Positions 58,025-64,000 of a stretch of 64,000 bases of DNA are shown one piece after another. A program made the position numbers and the translations under genes. The stretch's first letter is position 1. Every line of letters starts with the position of its first letter. Below the pieces are notes generated by a model. The model did not search any database. It was given only the letters and a program-made list of their open reading frames with translations, and was not told the origin of the DNA. Origin of the DNA: Salinicoccus halodurans (lineage in GTDB: Bacteria > Bacillota > Bacilli > Staphylococcales > Salinicoccaceae); assembly GCF_900114445.1 (NCBI RefSeq), contig NZ_FOTB01000001.1:554937-618936 (forward strand), written 5' to 3'.

Positions 58025-58489
58025 ATGATTACAACAGACTTCATTGATGACGAAAATCATACTGACAGTGGCCAGCAGGAGGAAATCCAAAAGCTTCTCA
58101 GTTTTGCCTATGATTATTTGAAACAGGAACAGGATGCCGAAGTCAGCATTTCATTTGTGGGCGAAGAGGAGATCCGGGAAATCAACAGGAATTACCGCGA
58201 CAGGGATCAGGTGACGGATGTCATCAGTTTTGCCCTTGAAGATGAAGAAGACAACCTGATCCATGAAGATGCACTCCGCACATTGGGGGATATCATAGTC
58301 TGCACTAAGAGGGCCGGAGAGCAGGCATCTGAATACGGGCACTCATACAGACGCGAACTTTTATTCCTGACTCTGCACGGGTTTCTTCATCTGTTGGGCT
58401 ATGACCACATGGAAGATGAAGACGAACGTGAGATGAATACCCTGCAGGATGAAATTTTAGATGCTTTTGGGGTCTCCAGAGAGGTATAA
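58025..58489 (+). CDS. ybeY: Endoribonuclease YbeY
   Basis: Zinc RNase for 16S rRNA 3' maturation and ribosome quality control. The metal motif HGFLHLLGYDHMEDED (H-x3-H-x5-H) and the preceding TLGDIIVC and DQVTDVISFAL are diagnostic. 154 residues from ATG 58025, two bases after the phoH stop, with AAGGAG upstream; in-frame codons inside phoH are not used. Confidence 0.95.
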   Translation: MITTDFIDDENHTDSGQQEEIQKLLSFAYDYLKQEQDAEVSISFVGEEEIREINRNYRDRDQVTDVISFALEDEEDNLIHEDALRTLGDIIVCTKRAGEQASEYGHSYRRELLFLTLHGFLHLLGYDHMEDEDEREMNTLQDEILDAFGVSREV

Positions 58490-58490
58490 T

Positions 58491-58841
58491 ATGATTAACC
58501 GATTATTCAGGCGTTTCAAATTCGCTTTCATGGGGCTCGAAACCATGTTGAAGAAAGATATGCATGTTCTCTCCCACATGATGGTTACAGTCCTGGTAAT
58601 TTTGCTTGGACTGTTTTTTAACCTTGAAAAAGTGGAATGGCTGTTTATCATCAGTGCGATCTTTGCTGTGCTTATCACTGAAGTCATGAATACCGGTGTG
58701 GAATATACGGTCGATTTGGTGACGGAAGATTTTCATGAATATGCCAAAGCGGCAAAGGATGTTTCTGCGGCAGCTGTTCTGCTCGCCTGCATTTATGCAG
58801 CGGTTATTGGATTGATAATATTTATCCCATATATATTTTAG
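58491..58841 (+). CDS. dgkA: Diacylglycerol/undecaprenol kinase
   Basis: Small integral-membrane kinase; in Gram-positives it phosphorylates undecaprenol to refill the cell-wall lipid carrier. Amphipathic start NRLFRRFKFAFMGLETMLKK, three membrane helices, and the catalytic-metal motif EVMNTGVEYTVDLV with KAAKDVSAAAVLL. 116 residues. ATG 58491 one base after the ybeY stop. Confidence 0.93.
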   Translation: MINRLFRRFKFAFMGLETMLKKDMHVLSHMMVTVLVILLGLFFNLEKVEWLFIISAIFAVLITEVMNTGVEYTVDLVTEDFHEYAKAAKDVSAAAVLLACIYAAVIGLIIFIPYIF

Positions 58842-58862
58842 CCGGAGAATGGAGAGAAAAAT

Positions 58863-59270
58863 ATGAACGATGGAATTTTTAAGGAAGAGTGGATCAAAGA
58901 AGTGCGTACTGCCCAGTCAAGGGCATATACACCTTATTCGAACTTCAACGTAGGTGCACTTTTAATCACTGAGGATGATGAATACATCTATGGTGCAAAT
59001 ATTGAAAACGCTGCTTATCCGGCGACTATATGCGCTGAAAGAAGTGCGCTTGTCAGTGCATATTCGAATAACATAACCAGGTTCAAAGCCATCGTTATTG
59101 TAACGGATGCCGATGAACCCTCAAGCCCCTGCGGGACATGCCGCCAGGTAATGAAGGAACTCTGTTCCGATGATATGCCTGTCTATATGACCTGCAAAAC
59201 GGGGAAAATAATCAAGCGTACAGTGGATGAATTGCTGCCGCTTGGCTTCTCAGGAAAGGATTTTGATTAA
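58863..59270 (+). CDS. cdd: Cytidine deaminase
   Basis: Deaminates cytidine and deoxycytidine for salvage. [16 protein letters not shown] and [20 protein letters not shown] give substrate and zinc residues, [11 protein letters not shown] the two further Cys. 135 residues, tetrameric type. The stop overlaps the era ATG. Confidence 0.96.
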   Translation: MNDGIFKEEWIKEVRTAQSRAYTPYSNFNVGALLITEDDEYIYGANIENAAYPATICAERSALVSAYSNNITRFKAIVIVTDADEPSSPCGTCRQVMKELCSDDMPVYMTCKTGKIIKRTVDELLPLGFSGKDFD

Positions 59271-60175
59271 TGAGTGAACAGGAATTCAAATCCGGATTTG
59301 TCAGCATCATCGGGAGACCGAATGTAGGGAAATCCACATTTATGAATAAAGTGCTCGGACAGAAAATAGCAATCATGTCCGACAAGCCACAGACGACAAG
59401 GAATAAGATACAGGGTGTCTATACGACCGATGATTCACAAATGATCTTCATCGATACCCCCGGTATACACAAACCCAAGCACCAGCTTGGGGAGCATATG
59501 ATGAAAGTTGCCAGGAATACGCTGCGTGAAACGGAAGTCATTTTATTCCTGGTGAATGTTTCTGAGGAAATCGGACGCGGTGATGAATTTATCATTGATA
59601 TGCTTCAAAATACAAAAACACCAATTGTTCTGGTGATGAACAAAATCGATCTGGTGCATCCGGACAAGCTGATCCAGCAAATAGAAGTATACAAGGATAA
59701 GCTTGATTTCAGCGATATTGTGCCGATTTCAGCATTGCAGGGAAATAACATCGATAAGCTGCTCGAAGTGATTGAAGGATATCTGCCTGAGGGCCCGATG
59801 TACTACCCCGCTGACAGAGTCACTGACCATCCCGAACATTTTATTGTGAGTGAGCTCATCCGTGAGAAAGCGCTCCATTTGACGAGCCAGGAAATTCCGC
59901 ATGCCATCGGCGTTGAAATCGATAAGATGAAGGCCGACGAAAGAGGAACCATCCATGTCAGTGCAACCATATATGTAGAACGGAATTCACAAAAAGGCAT
60001 GGTCATCGGCAAGAATGGAAAAATGCTGAAGGAAATAGGCAAACTGGCCAGGGTGGATATTGAAAATCTGCTGGGCAGCAAAGTCTTTCTGGAAGTCTGG
60101 GTCAAGGTGCAGAAAGACTGGCGCAATAAAACACAGTTCATCCGTTCACTTGGTTATAAAGACGAGGAGTATTAG
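59270..60175 (+). CDS. era: GTPase Era
   Basis: Essential GTPase for 30S assembly that binds the 3' end of 16S rRNA. G1 [14 protein letters not shown]2 region [11 protein letters not shown]3 [16 protein letters not shown] and G4 [10 protein letters not shown]-terminal KH domain with [19 protein letters not shown]. 301 residues. Confidence 0.97.
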   Translation: MSEQEFKSGFVSIIGRPNVGKSTFMNKVLGQKIAIMSDKPQTTRNKIQGVYTTDDSQMIFIDTPGIHKPKHQLGEHMMKVARNTLRETEVILFLVNVSEEIGRGDEFIIDMLQNTKTPIVLVMNKIDLVHPDKLIQQIEVYKDKLDFSDIVPISALQGNNIDKLLEVIEGYLPEGPMYYPADRVTDHPEHFIVSELIREKALHLTSQEIPHAIGVEIDKMKADERGTIHVSATIYVERNSQKGMVIGKNGKMLKEIGKLARVDIENLLGSKVFLEVWVKVQKDWRNKTQFIRSLGYKDEEY

Positions 60176-60183
60176 ATAAAACA

Positions 60184-60927
60184 ATGATATATCAGCAGAA
60201 AGGCGTGATGATCCGGCAGACGAACTACAGTGAGTCGAGCCGGATCATCACTATATTGACAGAAGAGGGCGGCCAGGTTCCTTTGATGGTCCGCGGCTTC
60301 AACAAACCCAACAGTCCATTCATCGTTTTGCGTCAGGGTATAAAGGAATTCCTGTTTACGTATACGCGGTTTAAAGGAATGGGGACATTGAATGAAGTGG
60401 ATGAGGTCCAGCCCTTCAAAAAGGTGAATGCGGATTTCGACATATACAGTCATGCTTCCTACGTCATGGAGCTCGTCATCAGGGCACTCGAGGAAGATGT
60501 GCTCCATGACAGTTTCTACAGACTGCTGATCAAATCATTGAAACTTATGGAAGAGGGCAGTCAGCCTGCCGGTGTCGTCGCTTTCTGTGCGATTAAGATG
60601 CTGCCGTATTACGGCGGCGAATTGAATGTTACCGAGTGTGCGGTATGCGGTTCCAAAAACAACAGGAACTTCTTTAATTATTCTTTCAAGTATCACAGTG
60701 TGATTTGCAGCGCCTGTATGAATGATGAAACCGGTGCGCGTTCTGTACCGGTAACGAATCGTGTGCTCTATCTGGCAGGATATATGAAGCATGTGGCAGT
60801 CACCAATGTGGATTCTATAAAAATTTCTGAAGAGAACGCCGGAAGTCTGTTGAAATTCGTTGAACTGATCTATGATGAATACACCGGTGTTTATTTTAAA
60901 TCACGAAAACTGCTGCAATCCTATTAA
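60184..60927 (+). CDS. recO: DNA repair protein RecO
   Basis: Loads RecA with RecR and anneals SSB-coated strands. The OB-fold N terminus begins YQQKGVMIRQTNYSESSRII; a zinc-binding pair CAVCGSK and CSACM lies near residues 156-180. 247 residues. Starts eight bases after era and ends at the convergent glyQS terminator. Confidence 0.94.
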   Translation: MIYQQKGVMIRQTNYSESSRIITILTEEGGQVPLMVRGFNKPNSPFIVLRQGIKEFLFTYTRFKGMGTLNEVDEVQPFKKVNADFDIYSHASYVMELVIRALEEDVLHDSFYRLLIKSLKLMEEGSQPAGVVAFCAIKMLPYYGGELNVTECAVCGSKNNRNFFNYSFKYHSVICSACMNDETGARSVPVTNRVLYLAGYMKHVAVTNVDSIKISEENAGSLLKFVELIYDEYTGVYFKSRKLLQSY

Positions 60928-60959
60928 AAAAGCGTGGGTCCTTAGGGACTCACGCTTTT
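60926..60959. terminator. Terminator shared by recO and glyQS
   Basis: AAAAGCGTGGGTCC and GGACTCACGCTTTT form a stem (one G-T pair) with loop TTAG; A and T tracts on both sides suit both directions. Confidence 0.85.
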
Positions 60960-60965
60960 AGCTTC

Positions 60966-62342
60966 TTAATAATTCATTTTTTCTTTGAGGAAACTGTTCA
61001 CTTCATCAATGTCGACGCGTGTCTGTTCCATAGTGTCGCGGTCACGGATTGTCACTTTGTTGTCCTCGAGGGAATCGAAGTCGAAAGTGATGCAGTAAGG
61101 TGTGCCGATTTCATCCTGTCTTCTGTAACGCTTTCCGATGGATTGTGATTCATCGAATTCGACGTTGAAATCACCGGCAATCTTTTCGTAGACTTTAATC
61201 GCTTCATCACTGAGCTTCTTGGAAAGCGGAAGTACTGCAGCTTTGAATGGTGCGAGCTGCGGATGGAAACGCAGAACAGTACGGGATTCGCCGTTTTCAA
61301 GTGTTTCCTCTTCATAGGCATCGCACAGGAATGCGAGTGTTACCCGGTCGAGCCCGAGTGAAGGCTCGATGCAGTATGGAATATATTTTTCACCGGTCTC
61401 CTGGTCGTGATATCTGAAATCTTCACCGGAATGCTCCATATGCTGGCGGAGGTCATAGTCTGTACGGCTTGCGATGCCCCAAAGTTCACCCCAGCCGAAC
61501 GGGAATTTATACTCGATGTCTGTTGTTGCATTGGAGTAGTGGCTCAGCTCGTCTTCATCATGATCCCGAAATCTTGTGTTTTCAGTTTTCATGTGCAGGT
61601 CCGCAAGCCATTTCTCAGCAAAATCTTTCCAGTAATTCTGCCATTCGATCTCGGTGCCCGGTTTACAGAAGAACTCAAGTTCCATCTGGTCGAATTCACG
61701 GGTTCTGAATGTAAAATTACCCGGCGTGATTTCGTTACGGAATGATTTACCGACCTGGCCGATGCCGAAAGGCAGCTTTTTACGCATTGTGCGCTGTGCA
61801 TTTTTATAGTTGACGAAAATGCCCTGTGCTGTTTCCGGTCGCAGGTACAGTTCGTTTGTTGATGACTCTGTAACCCCCTGGAATGTTTTGAACATCAGGT
61901 TGAACTGGCGGATATCAGTGTAATTGTGAGCGCCGCAGTTCGGGCATCGGATGTCACGATCATCGATGAGGCGTTTCATTTCTTCAAAGCTCAAACCGTC
62001 AGCGACAAAAGTATCATCTTCTTTCTGCATTACGTCTTCGATGATCTTATCCGCTCTGTGACGTGATTTACATTCTTTACAGTCAATCATCGGATCGTTG
62101 AAGTTACCCAGGTGCCCGGATGCTTCCCACGTTTTAGGGTTCATCAGTATTGCAGCATCAAGACCAACGTTGTACGGTGATTCCTGGATGAATTTTTTCC
62201 ACCATGCATGTTTGACATTACTTTTAAGTTCCACACCCAGTGGACCGTAGTCCCATGTGTTGGCAAGACCGCCATAGATTTCACTACCTGGGAATACAAA
62301 TCCCCTGGTTTTAGCTAAATTGACAATTGTATCCATTTCCAT
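60966..62342 (-). CDS. glyQS: Glycyl-tRNA synthetase, dimeric type
   Basis: Class IIa synthetase of the alpha2 kind. Motif 1 region [18 protein letters not shown], motif 2 [20 protein letters not shown], and motif 3 [18 protein letters not shown]; the anticodon domain ends the protein. 458 residues. A zinc ribbon ([16 protein letters not shown]) is intact here; Staphylococcus aureus GlyRS as I remember it lacks some of these cysteines. Controlled by the T-box upstream. Confidence 0.96.
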   Translation of the reverse strand: MEMDTIVNLAKTRGFVFPGSEIYGGLANTWDYGPLGVELKSNVKHAWWKKFIQESPYNVGLDAAILMNPKTWEASGHLGNFNDPMIDCKECKSRHRADKIIEDVMQKEDDTFVADGLSFEEMKRLIDDRDIRCPNCGAHNYTDIRQFNLMFKTFQGVTESSTNELYLRPETAQGIFVNYKNAQRTMRKKLPFGIGQVGKSFRNEITPGNFTFRTREFDQMELEFFCKPGTEIEWQNYWKDFAEKWLADLHMKTENTRFRDHDEDELSHYSNATTDIEYKFPFGWGELWGIASRTDYDLRQHMEHSGEDFRYHDQETGEKYIPYCIEPSLGLDRVTLAFLCDAYEEETLENGESRTVLRFHPQLAPFKAAVLPLSKKLSDEAIKVYEKIAGDFNVEFDESQSIGKRYRRQDEIGTPYCITFDFDSLEDNKVTIRDRDTMEQTRVDIDEVNSFLKEKMNY

Positions 62343-62392
62343 TTGAATCGGCTCCTTTTAAATATTGAGTTAATGTTGTATGGAGAAAAACA

Positions 62393-62555
62393 CAAAAAGT
62401 CCCCGGACAACAATAGACGATTGTCATCCGGGGACGAGCGTAGCCCGCGGTTCCACCCCAATTAGTGTATACACTCCGCTTTTATATAATAGGTTGTTTT
62501 ATCCATCATCTACGCCAATTAATATGTTAAGCTCACACCATCCTTAACTCGCTTC
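62393..62555 (-). promoter_or_regulatory. Glycine T-box leader of glyQS
   Basis: On the minus strand the T-box GGGGTGGAACCGCGGG is at 62444-62459, followed by a terminator with arms 62398-62406/62427-62435 (core GTCCCCGGA) and five Ts. A GGC glycine codon at 62514-62516 is a candidate specifier, less certain than in alaS because the stem could not be drawn fully. With the promoter it fills the gap between glyQS and ccpN; I see nothing else there. Confidence 0.9.
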
Positions 62556-62561
62556 AGTATC

Positions 62562-62590
62562 ATTATAGCCGGAGTTTGATTGTTCTGCAA
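62562..62590 (-). promoter_or_regulatory. Promoter of glyQS
   Basis: Minus strand TTGCAG (62585-62590), 17 bp, TATAAT (62562-62567). Confidence 0.85.
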
Positions 62591-62653
62591 ACATTTGCTT
62601 ATATTTCTTTATTGCCATGAATGTATTATAATTAGTTTGTTGGGAGTGATGGC

Positions 62654-63271
62654 ATGGAATTGAACGAGAGACAAGAAAAAATACTTAAAATTGTGAAGCA
62701 GCACGGACCGATCACCGGAAGTAAAATTGCAGAGCAACTATCTCTGACTAGAGCCACACTGCGCCCTGACCTGGCTATACTTACGATGTCAGGCTATCTT
62801 GACGCAAGACCGAGGGTGGGGTATTTTTATACTGGAAAAGAGTCTGAAGAAGTAATGAGTTCCAAAATAAGAAATATCATTGTCAGTGATGTACAGAGCG
62901 TCCCTATTTTAATCAAGAAAGATACATCCATTTATGAAGCGATCGTCAAGATGTTTTTGGAAGACGTGGGGACGCTGTATGCGATAGATGAAGATAATGG
63001 CCTGGCCGGTGTCATATCCAGAAAAGACCTTTTAAGAGGAACGATGGGCGGCAATGATATAGAGAAAACACCGGTCAGTGTCATCATGACCCGTAAACCG
63101 AGTATCACTATTTGTTATCCAAATGATCTATTGATATATGCGGCAAATCAGCTGATTGAAAAGCAGATCGATTCGCTGCCTGTTGTTGAAAATCATGATG
63201 GCGTGGAACGCGTAATAGGAAGAATAACCAAAACGAATATTGCACGTGTATTTGTCAATCTCATGGAATAA
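62654..63271 (+). CDS. ccpN: CcpN-type transcriptional repressor with CBS domains
   Basis: Represses gluconeogenic genes (gapB, pckA) on glycolytic carbon in B. subtilis. Winged HTH at residues 1-62 (LNERQEKILKIVKQHGPITG, SLTRATLRPDLAILTMSGYL), then two CBS domains (about 78-135 and 142-200) that bind adenine nucleotides. 205 residues. Start ATG 62654 after GGGAGTGA. Followed by ppsR, the same pair as ccpN-yqfL in Bacillus. Confidence 0.93.
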   Translation: MELNERQEKILKIVKQHGPITGSKIAEQLSLTRATLRPDLAILTMSGYLDARPRVGYFYTGKESEEVMSSKIRNIIVSDVQSVPILIKKDTSIYEAIVKMFLEDVGTLYAIDEDNGLAGVISRKDLLRGTMGGNDIEKTPVSVIMTRKPSITICYPNDLLIYAANQLIEKQIDSLPVVENHDGVERVIGRITKTNIARVFVNLME

Positions 63272-63283
63272 GGAAGTGTTTGA

Positions 63284-64000
63284 ATGTCTAAGTTGAAAGT
63301 GATTGTCGCCTCTGATTCTGTCGGTGAAACGGGAGAGCTGGTCGCAAAGGCCTGCCTTTCACAGTTCAATATTGATGAATCAGGTGAAGTACTGATCAGG
63401 TATCCTTATATAGAAACAGAGGAACATGTGGATGATGTAGTCGATCTTGCGAAAAGTAAGAATGCAATTGTAGTCTTCACCATCATTACACCGGATCTCC
63501 GCAAGTATATACAAAAGGAATTGAAAAGCGAAGAGATCCCTTCTGTGGATATCATGGGACCATTGATGAACGTCCTGGAAGGCAAAACAGAAGAACAGCC
63601 ATACTATGAACCGGGACGTGTCCATAAGCTGGATGAAGATTACTTCAAGAAAATTGAAGCTATTGAATTTGCCGTAAAATATGATGACGGCAAAGATGCC
63701 GGCGGCCTGGACAAGGCGGATATCGTCCTTATCGGCGTATCCAGGACATCGAAAACGCCATTGTCCCAGTTCCTTGCGCTAAAAAAATACAAGGTGATGA
63801 ACGTACCATTGGTGCCGGAAGTCGTTCCTCCCAAAGAGCTCTTTGGTGTAGATCCAAAAAAATGTGTCGGATTGAAAATCAATCCGCAGACATTGAATAA
63901 GATCAGGAAAGAACGTCTGACGCAGCTCGGACTGAAAGACACAGCAAGCTATGCAAATGATAAAAGAATCCAGGAAGAGCTGGACTACTTTAATAAAATC
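63284..64000 (+). CDS. ppsR: PEP synthase/PPDK regulatory kinase-phosphorylase (cut by window end)
   Basis: Bifunctional DUF299 protein: in characterised relatives it phosphorylates pyruvate, phosphate dikinase or PEP synthase with ADP and removes the group with phosphate. [20 protein letters not shown] opens the protein, and the P-loop [18 protein letters not shown] lies near residue 150. 239 codons are present, open to the last base; about 30 residues should be missing. GGAAGTG precedes the ATG at 63284. Confidence 0.92.
   Translation, partial: MSKLKVIVASDSVGETGELVAKACLSQFNIDESGEVLIRYPYIETEEHVDDVVDLAKSKNAIVVFTIITPDLRKYIQKELKSEEIPSVDIMGPLMNVLEGKTEEQPYYEPGRVHKLDEDYFKKIEAIEFAVKYDDGKDAGGLDKADIVLIGVSRTSKTPLSQFLALKKYKVMNVPLVPEVVPPKELFGVDPKKCVGLKINPQTLNKIRKERLTQLGLKDTASYANDKRIQEELDYFNKI

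Overview
The window is a stretch of low-to-mid GC Firmicutes chromosome. Gene order and protein similarity point to Staphylococcaceae. The runs yrvO-mnmA-TPR-recD2-alaS, yqeG-yqeH-aroE-yhbY-nadD-yqeK-rsfS-methyltransferase, comEA-comEB-comEC-holA-rpsT-lepA-hemW-hrcA-grpE-dnaK-dnaJ-prmA-rsmE-mtaB-rpsU-nfeD-floA and phoH-ybeY-dgkA-cdd-era-recO-glyQS-ccpN-ppsR are the Bacillus/Staphylococcus housekeeping backbone. The proteins resemble Staphylococcus orthologues as I remember them, but codon use is GC-richer and details differ. A genus such as Salinicoccus or Jeotgalicoccus is my inference, not something the sequence proves.

Layout. 1-3.9 kb: aspartate kinase (cut by the window edge) divergent from the threonine operon hom-thrC-thrB. 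4-5 kb: a flavin-dependent monooxygenase on the minus strand. 5.1-18.3 kb: tRNA thiolation (yrvO, mnmA), recD2, a T-box-controlled alaS, then ireB-ruvX-yrzB, mltG, trmR, udk, greA, mtnN and a 32-residue membrane peptide. 18.3-23.3 kb: the tightly overlapping yqeG-to-methyltransferase operon. 23.4-26.9 kb: competence DNA uptake genes plus antisense yqzM. 27-40.3 kb: holA, rpsT (minus), lepA, hemW, the heat-shock operon hrcA-grpE-dnaK//dnaJ with prmA-rsmE-mtaB, then deoC and rpsU. 40.4-43 kb: the NfeD/flotillin membrane-domain operon. 43-57 kb: an accessory block placed between the floA cluster and phoH. It holds a fructose PTS operon, a small export protein, an M20 amidohydrolase, a TPR protein, a small GNAT, topB, a hydrolase broken by one in-frame TGA, three small membrane proteins, a second cytidine-deaminase-like gene, and a group of redox/stress enzymes (AhpD-like, VOC, flavodoxin-like, SDR). 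57-64 kb: phoH to ppsR (cut by the window end), with glyQS on the minus strand behind a glycine T-box.

Regulation that can be read directly: a consensus promoter plus alanine T-box before alaS; a glycine T-box before glyQS; a CtsR-type heptad pair and a CIRCE element before hrcA; four 10-bp repeats phased at one helical turn before fruR; and about 20 intrinsic terminators. No tRNA, rRNA, CRISPR array, insertion sequence, prophage or recognisable defence system was found. I do not see a convincing new multi-gene system. The best leads are the fruR repeat operator, the nonsense-interrupted hydrolase, the missing U32 peptidase pair between trmR and udk, and several unannotatable small membrane proteins.
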